Shown here piece by piece: positions 8,946 through 16,683 of a DNA stretch of 64,000 bases. Where the stretch lies: assembly GCF_002221525.1 (NCBI RefSeq), contig NZ_CP011028.1:1561001-1625000 (forward strand), in the 5' to 3' direction. Within the stretch, counting starts at the first letter, position 1, and the number at the start of each line of letters is the position of its first letter. This stretch comes from Pseudoalteromonas espejiana DSM 9414. Lineage in GTDB: Bacteria; Pseudomonadota; Gammaproteobacteria; Enterobacterales; Alteromonadaceae. A program made the translations under genes and the position numbers. The notes beneath the pieces were generated by a model. The model did no database searches and had not been told where the DNA came from. It was given only the letters and a program-made list of their open reading frames with translations.

Positions 8946-9590
8946 ATGAAAATAATCTCTACCAATACCTCTAAAATAAAAACGGTTGTTCATAACGGCA
9001 AAGAAGTTAAAACCGGTATTTTTAAAACGCCAACCAATGAGCCTGTTGTTATTGAAAAGCTAAATATAATAGGTGATGAACAAGCCGATTTAGTCAATCA
9101 CGGCGGTATTGATAAGGCAGTTTATGCGTTTTCGCATAATCATTATGCTTATTGGAAACACACCCTTGAGAATGATGATTTAGCAGTAGGCGCCTTTGGC
9201 GAAAACTTTACAATTTCAGAGCTTGATGAGCAAAATATTCATATTGGCGATCGTATCCGTGTCGGTACTGCACTGCTTGAAGTAAGCCAGCCCCGTGTGC
9301 CGTGCTTTAAGCTTGCCATTGCACTTAATAATAAACAAAGCCTAAAATTATTTACTCAGTATTACCACACGGGTGTTTACTTTAGAGTGCTTGAGCCAGG
9401 TATGGCTAAAACAGGGGATGCAGTCACTATTGAGCATAAAGCTGATCATAACATTTCAGTAAAAGCGTTGTTTCAGGCGTTTTACGATAAAAAATACCCA
9501 GATTATGAGAGCGTATTATTAGCAGCACTTGAACTCCCCGAGCTTGCGCTTGAGTGGCAAACTAAGATTAAAAAGAAACTCGGTATATAA
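8946..9590 (+). CDS. MOSC domain protein, YiiM family
   Basis: 214 residues resembling E. coli YiiM: an MOSC domain followed by a C-terminal 3-alpha segment (ALFQAFYDKKYPDYESVLLAALELP). The conserved Cys lies in VSQPRVPCFKLA near residue 122, and ADLVNHGGIDKAVYAF near residue 50 is the other family signature. YiiM uses the molybdenum cofactor to reduce N-hydroxylated compounds such as 6-hydroxylaminopurine. Its position straight after the Moco genes fits that need. The start is ATG 8946 after AAGG. Confidence 0.85.
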   Translation: MKIISTNTSKIKTVVHNGKEVKTGIFKTPTNEPVVIEKLNIIGDEQADLVNHGGIDKAVYAFSHNHYAYWKHTLENDDLAVGAFGENFTISELDEQNIHIGDRIRVGTALLEVSQPRVPCFKLAIALNNKQSLKLFTQYYHTGVYFRVLEPGMAKTGDAVTIEHKADHNISVKALFQAFYDKKYPDYESVLLAALELPELALEWQTKIKKKLGI

Positions 9591-9606
9591 CGCTTTATAA
9601 GTGCTA

Positions 9607-10512
9607 TTAAGCTTTTGCTTGCCAACCATCTTCGTTTGAAAAATGTTGCTGTAACAGGGTGAGTAAACTTTCGGTTACTGGGCCTGTAGGTTTACTTCTT
9701 GATACCACACAGCCTACAGGCGTTAGCCAACCGCCTTGCTCATGTACTACAGGTAGAGCAACAACGTCACCTTGTTTAAGTTGTTGTTTTATAGCCAACT
9801 CAGGCACCAGTGCCCAGCCCACATTTTGTGTTACCAAATCTATGAGTGTTTGATGAGTATTGGCGTACCAAACCTTAGCGCTTATAGCATAGCTAAACCA
9901 TAACTCTGATTGATTAAGGCTACGGTGAGCACATTGCCTATGTGCTTTTAAGTCACTGCTATTTACTTTATTAAGTTTACCAAGCGCATGTTGCGGTGAC
10001 GCAATTGTTAAAAAACGAGCTTGGCCTAGCAAAAAAAAGTCCATATCTACCTTTAATTCACCATCACTATATATGATACCTATTTGCGCTTTACCCGTTT
10101 TTACAAGCTCTTCTACATCAAACGTAGTGACCGATATTAGCTCAAAGTTTGTAATAGGGTACTGCTGTGCAAGGGGGGCTATTATTTTTAATATTCCGTG
10201 GTTACTTATGCTTTCGTCAATAGCTATTACTACGTCTTGCTCGTAGTTTTTAGCAAGAGACTCTACTTTTTGATCAAAATAAGTTTGTTGGTGCAGTATT
10301 GAATAAGCCACGGGGAGCAAGGTTTTTCCACTTTTTGTTAAAGTGGGAGTGTTTTTATTACGGTCAAACAATGGTTGATCTATTGCAATTTCAAGATTAG
10401 AAATAGCTTGGCTAATACCCGACTGCGCTCGCTTTAGCTTTCGGCCTGTTGCTGAAAAAGAGCCGGTTTCTACTACGGTTACAAATATTTTTAGTTGTTC
10501 TAAGCTGTACAT
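9607..10512 (-). CDS. LysR-family transcriptional regulator, divergent from a PACE exporter
   Basis: 301 residues with an N-terminal winged helix-turn-helix (residues 1-60; FSATGRKLKRAQSGISQAISNLE) and a C-terminal periplasmic-binding-like effector domain. It is divergent from the PACE-family exporter at 10639 across 126 bp containing an inverted repeat. By analogy with the AceR-AceI pair of Acinetobacter it probably controls that exporter. The effector is unknown. Confidence 0.88.
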   Translation of the reverse strand: MYSLEQLKIFVTVVETGSFSATGRKLKRAQSGISQAISNLEIAIDQPLFDRNKNTPTLTKSGKTLLPVAYSILHQQTYFDQKVESLAKNYEQDVVIAIDESISNHGILKIIAPLAQQYPITNFELISVTTFDVEELVKTGKAQIGIIYSDGELKVDMDFFLLGQARFLTIASPQHALGKLNKVNSSDLKAHRQCAHRSLNQSELWFSYAISAKVWYANTHQTLIDLVTQNVGWALVPELAIKQQLKQGDVVALPVVHEQGGWLTPVGCVVSRSKPTGPVTESLLTLLQQHFSNEDGWQAKA

Positions 10513-10545
10513 TTGATTCTGCTTTATTTAGCTCGGTATATTTAT

Positions 10546-10559
10546 CTTATCACTATAAG
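10546..10559. promoter_or_regulatory. Candidate LysR-type operator between the regulator and the PACE exporter
   Basis: CTTATCACTATAAG has 5-bp inverted arms (CTTAT/ATAAG) around 4 bases and fits the T-N11-A style of LysR binding boxes. It lies 34 bp from the regulator start and 80 bp before the exporter start. Function is inferred from position and symmetry only. Confidence 0.4.
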
Positions 10560-10638
10560 TAATGGTTGCTAACTTTTGTATCGCTATAAATCTGTCATTA
10601 TTACTGCACTTAAATATTAAGAGATAAAAGAGGGCACT

Positions 10639-11088
10639 ATGACAGAGAAAATGGGAGCAACAGAGCGATTATTTCAGGCAGTTTTGTTTGAGGTTTTAGC
10701 CGTGTCGTTATCAATTTTAGGTTTAGTACTATTTACAGATCATGCAATTGGGGCTTTGTCGGGCACTATGATAATAATTGCGACTATAGCTATGTGTTGG
10801 AACTTTATTTTTAACTGGTTTTTTGACCGAGTGGCCACCGGCGCTAAAGAAAAACGCTCGTTATTGTTTAGGTTGTTTCATGTTGTTTTGTTTCAAGGTG
10901 GCTTATTAATTTTGACAGTGCCTATTATGGCGTACATTTTAAAAGTAAGTTTGTGGCAGGCATTACTAATGGATATAGGCGTTACGTTATTTGTAACCTG
11001 CTATGCGTTTACCTTTAACTTAGTTTACGACCATACACGGGCCTATGTATTAGCCTCAAAAAAATCAAATCATGCAATAAATACTTAA
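10639..11088 (+). CDS. PACE-family efflux transporter
   Basis: 149 residues with four transmembrane helices arranged as two tandem BTP (bacterial transmembrane pair) repeats. Each repeat has the family hallmarks, for example RLFQAVLFEVLA ... MCWNFIFNWFFDRV and LLFRLFHVVLFQGGLL ... CYAFTFNLVYDHT. The paired acidic and aromatic residues in helices 1 and 4 are characteristic. Relatives such as AceI export chlorhexidine, acriflavine or short diamines by proton exchange. The ribosome-binding site is AGAGGG before ATG 10639. Confidence 0.88.
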   Translation: MTEKMGATERLFQAVLFEVLAVSLSILGLVLFTDHAIGALSGTMIIIATIAMCWNFIFNWFFDRVATGAKEKRSLLFRLFHVVLFQGGLLILTVPIMAYILKVSLWQALLMDIGVTLFVTCYAFTFNLVYDHTRAYVLASKKSNHAINT

Positions 11089-11090
11089 GG

Positions 11091-12347
11091 CTATCCATCA
11101 CTTAGTTCAAGAATTTTTTTAGCCACATCATAAAGCGAGCTGTGTTTATCCATGGCTTGCTTTTGTAGTTTTTTGTGTGCTTGTTCCTCCGTTAACTTTA
11201 ACTGTTCAATAAGTATATATTTAGCCTGATGAATTATTTTTTGTTCAGTAATAACGCGTTTAGCATCAACTAATGCTTGGTTAATTTGTTTGATATGCTG
11301 GCTTTGCTCTAAAATTAAATCGTACATGCTTTTGTTGCTATTAAGCTTGTTTGCTGCTGTATTTTGCACTGACGTTTGTTTAAGCGCTAACTGCCCGTCG
11401 GTCATTGGCATGTATTGTTCTTCTAAGGCATTAATTACCTGTTTATTTGAGTTTAAAGTGCGCTGTGCTCGGGCAATTTGCATGGCTGCTGAATCTATTA
11501 AATAGTCGCTTAGGTTTTGTTCAATTTTATGCATAATGTCTATGCGGGTTGTTGTAACCTCGTACCAAACTTCACTAAGCTGCGAAAGAGGTTGGGCATT
11601 TTCGTCATCTAAATTTTGCAAAAGCCCCCTTAATTGCTCTACTTGTTTATTAACTGGGTGCTCTGTTAAAGAGCGATAACATTTTAATACGTGATCGTCT
11701 GCATATTCATTAAAAAACGTAAAGCTATGGTGTTGCTGCTGCACAAAATGCGCAAGCTGTTGTTTTTGCTCAACGGTAAATTTACTAGAAGCAAATGCTT
11801 GGGCTCCGCAAGCGCGCTCTTGCCCTGCGTATTCTTTTCCTTGCATAAAATTAAAGTAAGCAACTAATAGGCGAGTAACATGCGGGTCGCTTGCGCCATC
11901 TGCAGCTTCTAAAATTATATTTAATAAACACGAAATAAGTTGCGTGTAAGACTGCGTAGCATGCACTGGGGTTATTTTCTGCTGGGCTATTTGTTGGCGA
12001 ATATCTGGCAGAGCATCTAGCGATTGTAAGCTATGGGTGATCAGGTTATATAAACGAGTATGGCCGGTGTCGGCATTATCTGTAATAAAGGTGCTTTTAA
12101 TAGAGTGATAAAACTGCGTTTGTGTTTGCTCAGTAAGCAAAATTTGCTGTTGGAGTTGTTCTTTAAAGCGCTTGCGATTGGAGGCCAAGTATATATTGCT
12201 CATGCCGCGCTCTTTTTGTAGCTGATGTATAAAGTCGCCAAGTTTTGTAAGCGATGCACAACTTTTTTGAAGTTGTTTGAGGGCATGTATTTCTTGATAT
12301 TTAGCCGCTAATAAAAATTGTTTTGTGAGAGGATTGCTCGATATCAT
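11091..12347 (-). CDS. nasR: NIT-ANTAR nitrate/nitrite-responsive transcription antiterminator
   Basis: 418 residues with an N-terminal NIT sensor (FIHQLQKERGMSNIYLASN near residue 30) that binds nitrate or nitrite, and a C-terminal ANTAR RNA-binding domain (RVITEQKIIHQAKYILIEQLKLTEEQA ... AMDKHSSLYDVAKKIL is split here only for reference). Klebsiella NasR (about 390 aa) has the same layout and prevents termination in the nasF leader. The frame is open to 12473, but I place the start at ATG 12347 (MISSNPL). The NIT domain follows there, and a sigma-54 element at 12380-12395 lies just upstream. The likely target is the terminator leader before nirB. It ends within 3 bp of the convergent PACE gene. 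Confidence 0.9.
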   Translation of the reverse strand: MISSNPLTKQFLLAAKYQEIHALKQLQKSCASLTKLGDFIHQLQKERGMSNIYLASNRKRFKEQLQQQILLTEQTQTQFYHSIKSTFITDNADTGHTRLYNLITHSLQSLDALPDIRQQIAQQKITPVHATQSYTQLISCLLNIILEAADGASDPHVTRLLVAYFNFMQGKEYAGQERACGAQAFASSKFTVEQKQQLAHFVQQQHHSFTFFNEYADDHVLKCYRSLTEHPVNKQVEQLRGLLQNLDDENAQPLSQLSEVWYEVTTTRIDIMHKIEQNLSDYLIDSAAMQIARAQRTLNSNKQVINALEEQYMPMTDGQLALKQTSVQNTAANKLNSNKSMYDLILEQSQHIKQINQALVDAKRVITEQKIIHQAKYILIEQLKLTEEQAHKKLQKQAMDKHSSLYDVAKKILELSDG

Positions 12348-12379
12348 AGGACTTATTCCACACTTTTTTGTTAATAAAG

Positions 12380-12395
12380 TGCAACCACTGTTCCA
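12380..12395 (-). promoter_or_regulatory. Sigma-54 promoter of nasR
   Basis: On the minus strand the sequence reads TGGAACAGTGGTTGCA. GG and GC are ten bases apart, and TGG, AC and TTGCA of the consensus are kept. The predicted start is near 12369, about 22 nt before ATG 12347, which supports the shorter nasR start. Confidence 0.6.
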
Positions 12396-12501
12396 ATCAT
12401 AAAAAAATGTACCGATTGAATTTAAAATCAAATTAAAACAGCCGCTTAAAATCATGTTAATTTTGGGGTCCAATTTAGAACGAGTTTATTTATTACAGGA
12501 A

Positions 12502-12518
12502 CAAACCCTTTTGGTGCA
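12502..12518 (-). promoter_or_regulatory. NtrC-like enhancer upstream of nasR
   Basis: On the minus strand it reads TGCACC-AAAAG-GGTTTG, a 17-mer with a perfect left half and a partial right half of the TGCACY-N5-RGTGCA pattern. It is about 120 bp upstream of the sigma-54 element, a usual enhancer distance. Confidence 0.4.
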
Positions 12519-12561
12519 AAAAATATAGCTTTTGCACTTTATTGCGACTTAGGTATAAAAC

Positions 12562-12601
12562 AAAAAAAGTGTTTACTCTGTTAACTGCACAGAGCAAACA
12601 C
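12562..12601 (-). terminator. Intrinsic terminator after the nirBD-cobA operon
   Basis: On the minus strand a 12-bp stem (GTGTTTGCTCTG pairing with CAGAGTAAACAC, one G-U) is followed by seven T. It starts 13 nt past the cobA stop. Confidence 0.85.
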
Positions 12602-12613
12602 CAGAGGGGGAAT

Positions 12614-13480
12614 TTAAACGCTGCTATAACTCAGTAGTTCTGGGCTAATAGCCATTTTATGATTAATTACCTCACCTACCATAATTAGCGTAGGGCCGCT
12701 TAATGCAGATACTGATGGGTTGTTTAATATGTGCTCTAGCGTACTTGTAATTACTTTTTGCTTACTCGTTGTGGCGTTTTCGATAAGTGATATTGGTGTA
12801 GTACTTGGCCAATTTACCGATTGAAGGCCGCTACTTAGCTCTTTTAATCGTCCTAAGCCCATATAAACCACTAAAGTTGGATTATTCTTACCTTGCACAA
12901 AGGCATAATTGCTCCAGTTTGGCATTTTTTTAGGATCTGCAAATTGGGCAGTTAAAAATGTGACGCTTCGCGCTACATCACGCGTGGTAAGCGGAATGCC
13001 TGTATAGGCAGAGGTTGCGCATGCAGTGGTAACACCAGGTACAATCGCAAAGCTAATATTATGCTTTGTAAGCGCATCAGCCTCTTCGTTTATACGTGCA
13101 AATATACTCGGATCGCCTCCTTTTAAACGTACTACGTTTAACCCTTGTTGAGCATATTTAACGAGCAGGGCGCAAATATTGGCTTGTGTCATTGAATGCA
13201 TACCGGCTCGTTTGCCTACAAATACCCGCTGCGCTTTTTTAGGTAATGTTTTTAGTAAATCTTCGCTTACTAGCCAGTCGTATAAAACGACGTCGGCTGT
13301 TTGTATTAAACGCTGCGCTTTTACGGTAATTAGCTCAGCATCGCCTGGGCCTGCACCAATAATATAGACATGGCCGTTTTTACCCCCTGTGCTGGTAAGC
13401 TTAACGCCGTTGGTAAGTTTATTTGTAAACTTGTTTAGCCAACCATTTTCAATACCCGAAAAATAAGAAAGCACGCTCAT
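12614..13480 (-). CDS. cobA: Uroporphyrinogen-III C-methyltransferase
   Basis: 288 residues of the SUMT family, making precorrin-2 from uroporphyrinogen III with two SAM methylations, the first step to the siroheme of NirB. Family motifs are intact: YIIGAGPGDAELITVKA near residue 40, VVLYDWLVS, VRLKGGDPSIFAR and VPGVTTACATSAYTGIPLT. Unlike CysG it has no oxidase/ferrochelatase domain, so another protein must finish siroheme. I use ATG 13480 because a perfect AAGGAG precedes it. The longer frame would begin at a TTG inside the nirD end. It is the third gene of nirB-nirD-cobA. Confidence 0.92.
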   Translation of the reverse strand: MSVLSYFSGIENGWLNKFTNKLTNGVKLTSTGGKNGHVYIIGAGPGDAELITVKAQRLIQTADVVLYDWLVSEDLLKTLPKKAQRVFVGKRAGMHSMTQANICALLVKYAQQGLNVVRLKGGDPSIFARINEEADALTKHNISFAIVPGVTTACATSAYTGIPLTTRDVARSVTFLTAQFADPKKMPNWSNYAFVQGKNNPTLVVYMGLGRLKELSSGLQSVNWPSTTPISLIENATTSKQKVITSTLEHILNNPSVSALSGPTLIMVGEVINHKMAISPELLSYSSV

Positions 13481-13490
13481 AATAATCTCC

Positions 13491-13844
13491 TTAAGCAACC
13501 GCTTTAATTACTTTTGGCTCGGCGCTTATAAGTATGTTGCCGTCTTCAATTTTTGCATCAAAAACCGGTAAATGTATTGCTTCTGCCTCTAGGCACTCGC
13601 CTGTTGCTAAACAAAAATGTTGTTTATATAACGGCGAAGCCACAACCAGTTTTCCCTCTATAGAACCAATAATACCGCGCGATAATACATTCGCTTTTCC
13701 AATTGGGTCGTAGTTACTAATGGCAAACACGCTTTGTGTGTTTTGTGGTACATAAAAAATGGCCACTTGCTGATTATTAACTAATGCGCATACACCACTG
13801 TTAGCAACTAGGTCGTCGATTGTTCCAATATTATGCCAAGACAT
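13491..13844 (-). CDS. nirD: Nitrite reductase (NADH) small subunit
   Basis: 117 residues with the Rieske-like fold of NirD (IGTIDDLVANSGVCALVNNQQVAIFYV ... is its opening region; GIIGSIEGKLVVASPLYKQHF follows, shown in part). As in other NirD proteins the Rieske CxH cluster ligands are absent. It pairs with NirB in the cytoplasm. ATG 13844 has GAGGAG upstream and overlaps the nirB end by 14 bp. A longer start at 13862 is possible but less likely. Confidence 0.9.
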   Translation of the reverse strand: MSWHNIGTIDDLVANSGVCALVNNQQVAIFYVPQNTQSVFAISNYDPIGKANVLSRGIIGSIEGKLVVASPLYKQHFCLATGECLEAEAIHLPVFDAKIEDGNILISAEPKVIKAVA

Positions 13845-16407
13845 CAGCTTGCTCCTCTTCAAGTTCCACTACCGGAATACGGTTTTGAGTAATTAGTTGT
13901 TCGCGTTTTTCAGCGTCTGTAGCTGGGCGAATTTGATTACGTTCTTGTACAAATAAAATATTGTCATCGGGGTTAGGGCTATTAACAAACTGGCGAAAAC
14001 GCTTAGAAGCTTCAGGGCTTTCTACTGCTTTTTTCCACTCACAGGCGTATGTTTGAGTAATAAGTTTCATTTGTTCTTCAAGCTCTTGGCAAATACCTAA
14101 GCTGTCATCTATTACTACACTTTTAAGGTAGTCTAGGCCGCCTTCAAGGTTTTCCATCCATACAGACGTACGCTGTAATTTGTCGGCGGTTTTTATGTAA
14201 AACATTAAAACGCGATCTATGTATTTAATGAGTGTGGCTGTATCTAAATCGGTAGCAAATAAATCGGCGTGACGAGGGCGCATTCCGCCATTACCACACA
14301 CATATAGGTTCCAACCGTTTTCGGTGGCAATAATACCTATATCTTTACTTTGTGCTTCGGCGCATTCACGGGTACAACCCGACACGGCCATTTTAAATTT
14401 ATGTGGTGAGCGTAACCCTTTATAGCGGTTTTCAATTTCTATTGCGTGGCCAACACTGTCTTGTACACCATAACGACACCAAGTACTTCCCACACAAGAT
14501 TTAACCGTTCTAAGAGACTTACCATAAGCGTGGCCTGTCTCAAAGCCAGCTTCAATGAGTCTTCCCCAAATAACGGGTAGCTCTTCTAAACGTGCACCAA
14601 ATAAATCGATACGTTGTCCGCCGGTCACTTTACAATAAAGGTTAAAGTCTTTTGCTACTTGGCCAATGACAATGAGTTTGTCGGGTGTTATTTCGCCGCC
14701 AGCAATACGCGGTACTACAGAGTACGAGCCGTCCTTTTGCATGTTAGCAAGGTAGGTGTCGTTAGTATCTTGCAGGCCAACATGGGCGGGCTCTAAAATA
14801 AAGTCATTCCATGTTGAGGCTAAAATAGAGGCGATAGCAGGCTTACAAATTTCACAGCCGTGCTGCCCACTGCCGTGTTTAGCTAATAAATTATCAAAGG
14901 TTTTAATGCTTTCTACTTTAACCATATGCAGAAGCTCTTGGCGCGAATACGCGAAGTGCTCGCACACATGGTTGTTAACTTCAACACCACGACTCGCTAG
15001 CTCATCATCTACTACCGATTTAAGTAAAGCGGCGCAGCCACCACAACCACTGGCCGCTTTTGTGCACGATTTAACAGCGGCTAAATCGCATGAGCCACCA
15101 TCAATAGCACCCACAATGTCGCCTTTACTCACGTTATGACACGAACAAATGGTGGCGGTATCGGGTAGGGCACTGCCCGCTAATGAAGGTGCGCCAGCGC
15201 TGTCTGGTAAAATTAAACACTCTGGATGCTCTGGTAAGTCCATGTCGTTTAACATGTACTGAAGTAGCGTATCGTAATCGCTGGTATCGCCAACCAGTAC
15301 TGCTCCAAGCAGCTTATCGCCGGTTTCATTTAAAATGATTTTTTTATAGCAGTCTCTAATTGGATCTTGGTAAATAAGCTCTTTGCAGTTGGGTGTTTTT
15401 GCATGAGCGTCGCCAATAGAGCCAACTTCAACACCGAGTAGTTTTAATTTAGTGCTCATATCGGCACCTAAAAACTCAAGCTCGCCGCCACTTAGCTGGC
15501 TTGCTGCAACCCGGGCCATGTTGTAGCCAGGTGCCACTAAACCAAATAGTTTTTTATCCCATAGGGCACATTCGCCAATAGCTAAAATATCAGGGTCTGA
15601 GGTTTGGCACTGGTTATTAATAATAATACCGCCACGCTCGCCAAGCTCTAGTTCAGCCACTTTGCCAAGTTGATCATAAGGACGAATACCCGCAGAGAAC
15701 AAAATTAAGTCGGTTTCTAAAAACGTACCGTCTGAAAAATTTAATCTAAATCGGCTCGTTTCACCTTTAACAATTTCGCTGGTTGCTTTAGAGGTGTGAA
15801 CAGTAACGCCTAGTTTTTCTATTTTATTTTTTAATAGCGTGCCGCCTTGCTCGTCGAGCTGTACCGCCATAAGCTGCGGTGCAAACTCAACAACATGCGT
15901 ATCAAGCCCTAATTGTTTAATGGCGTTTGCGGCTTCAAGTCCTAATAAACCACCCCCAATTACTACACCACTTTTACTGGCTGCGGCACTGGCTTTTATT
16001 TGCTCTAAATCCTCTAGGGTGCGATAAACCAAACAGTGTGGTTGATCGTTCCCCTTAATGGGCGGCACAAACGGGTATGAGCCAGTAGCTAAAATAAGTT
16101 TATCGTAATTGTATTGCTCACCCGTTTTGGTGGTAACGACTTTATTTGCCTTATCAATTGCATCAACCCATTGGTTGGTAAATACATTAATGTTTAATTG
16201 CTGATAATTATCAAAGGTGGTTAGGGCTAAATCTGCGGCTGTTTTACCATCAAATACACTCGATAAATAAACACGGTCGTAGGCTAAATTTGCCTCGCCG
16301 CATAAAACAGTTATATGGGCATGGGCGTCGCTTTGGCGCATTTGTTCAACAAAATGGTGCCCAACCATCCCATTACCAATAATGAGTATTTTTTGTGGTG
16401 TTTGCAT
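13831..16407 (-). CDS. nirB: Nitrite reductase (NADH) large subunit, siroheme enzyme
   Basis: 858 residues, close to the E. coli length of 847. It reduces nitrite to ammonium with NADH. Order of domains: FAD site (ILIIGNGMVGHHF), NAD site (GVVIGGGLLGLEAA) near residue 145, BFD-type [2Fe-2S] (CSCHNVSKGD ... CGGCAAL) near residues 425-465, a second Cys pair (HGCEICKP), and the C-terminal siroheme/[4Fe-4S] half with CVGSTWC and CTREC. I chose ATG 16407 because GAGGGA precedes it; the frame itself runs to 16443. It is led by a sigma-54 promoter and a terminator leader. Its N-terminal half is paralogous to NasC. Confidence 0.94.
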   Translation of the reverse strand: MQTPQKILIIGNGMVGHHFVEQMRQSDAHAHITVLCGEANLAYDRVYLSSVFDGKTAADLALTTFDNYQQLNINVFTNQWVDAIDKANKVVTTKTGEQYNYDKLILATGSYPFVPPIKGNDQPHCLVYRTLEDLEQIKASAAASKSGVVIGGGLLGLEAANAIKQLGLDTHVVEFAPQLMAVQLDEQGGTLLKNKIEKLGVTVHTSKATSEIVKGETSRFRLNFSDGTFLETDLILFSAGIRPYDQLGKVAELELGERGGIIINNQCQTSDPDILAIGECALWDKKLFGLVAPGYNMARVAASQLSGGELEFLGADMSTKLKLLGVEVGSIGDAHAKTPNCKELIYQDPIRDCYKKIILNETGDKLLGAVLVGDTSDYDTLLQYMLNDMDLPEHPECLILPDSAGAPSLAGSALPDTATICSCHNVSKGDIVGAIDGGSCDLAAVKSCTKAASGCGGCAALLKSVVDDELASRGVEVNNHVCEHFAYSRQELLHMVKVESIKTFDNLLAKHGSGQHGCEICKPAIASILASTWNDFILEPAHVGLQDTNDTYLANMQKDGSYSVVPRIAGGEITPDKLIVIGQVAKDFNLYCKVTGGQRIDLFGARLEELPVIWGRLIEAGFETGHAYGKSLRTVKSCVGSTWCRYGVQDSVGHAIEIENRYKGLRSPHKFKMAVSGCTRECAEAQSKDIGIIATENGWNLYVCGNGGMRPRHADLFATDLDTATLIKYIDRVLMFYIKTADKLQRTSVWMENLEGGLDYLKSVVIDDSLGICQELEEQMKLITQTYACEWKKAVESPEASKRFRQFVNSPNPDDNILFVQERNQIRPATDAEKREQLITQNRIPVVELEEEQADVLA

Positions 16408-16440
16408 TGGTATTCCCTCAGTGACGGTTAAATTTAAAAA

Positions 16441-16489
16441 CAAAAAAAGCCCGCCACAGATACAAGTACATGTAACTGCGTGCGGGCTT
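16441..16489 (-). terminator. Leader terminator (attenuator) upstream of nirB
   Basis: On the minus strand AAGCCCGC pairs with GCGGGCTT; an inner CGCAG/CTGTG helix extends the stem, followed by TTTTTTT. It lies before the gene it would block, so it is an attenuator rather than an operon end. Confidence 0.8.
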
Positions 16490-16548
16490 CTTTGCCTTTA
16501 GCTGGTTATTAGCGAGCTTTAATTTTATGTCGTAAAAATACGAACTTA
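16441..16548 (-). promoter_or_regulatory. nirB leader with intrinsic terminator, probable NasR antitermination site
   Basis: On the minus strand, from the predicted start near 16548, the leader has a small hairpin (TCGTA-TTTT-TACGA, 16530-16543) and then GGC-AAAGAA-GCC (16485-16496). The latter is a hexaloop with A at position 1 and G at position 4, the pattern described for ANTAR targets. It overlaps the 5' arm of a terminator whose 8-bp stem AAGCCCGC/GCGGGCTT (16482-16489 with 16447-16454) is followed by seven T. The T-run ends 35 nt before nirB. The terminator is clear; the first ANTAR hairpin is not. Confidence 0.7.
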
Positions 16549-16558
16549 CCAGCTAATA

Positions 16559-16574
16559 AGCAAATACGTTGCCA
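16559..16574 (-). promoter_or_regulatory. Sigma-54 promoter of nirB-nirD-cobA
   Basis: On the minus strand TGGCAACGTATTTGCT keeps TGGCA and TTGCT with GG and GC ten bases apart. The predicted start is near 16548. Confidence 0.65.
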
Positions 16575-16657
16575 ATTATGTAACCCTTTGTTTATGTTTA
16601 TTAAGTTAATAATAGTAAGCTTTTAAAAAAGGGGGGTGTTTAATTATGGTGCACGTA

Positions 16658-16674
16658 AGCACCTGATGAGTGCA
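16658..16674 (-). promoter_or_regulatory. NtrC-like enhancer upstream of nirB
   Basis: On the minus strand it reads TGCACT-CATCA-GGTGCT, matching TGCACY-N5-RGTGCA in 11 of 12 fixed positions. The centre is about 100 bp upstream of the sigma-54 element. An overlapping inverted repeat GGTGC-N6-GCACC spans 16648-16663. Confidence 0.55.
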
Positions 16675-16683
16675 TACAACTTT

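Noticed and set aside
12348..12473. 42-residue N-terminal extension of nasR
   Set aside because: The region overlaps the sigma-54 element; the NIT domain starts after 12347 and the extension looks non-family.
14756..15139. 127-codon frame opposite nirB
   Set aside because: Shadow of a strongly conserved gene; residue pattern is the Ser/Leu-rich type typical of antisense reading.
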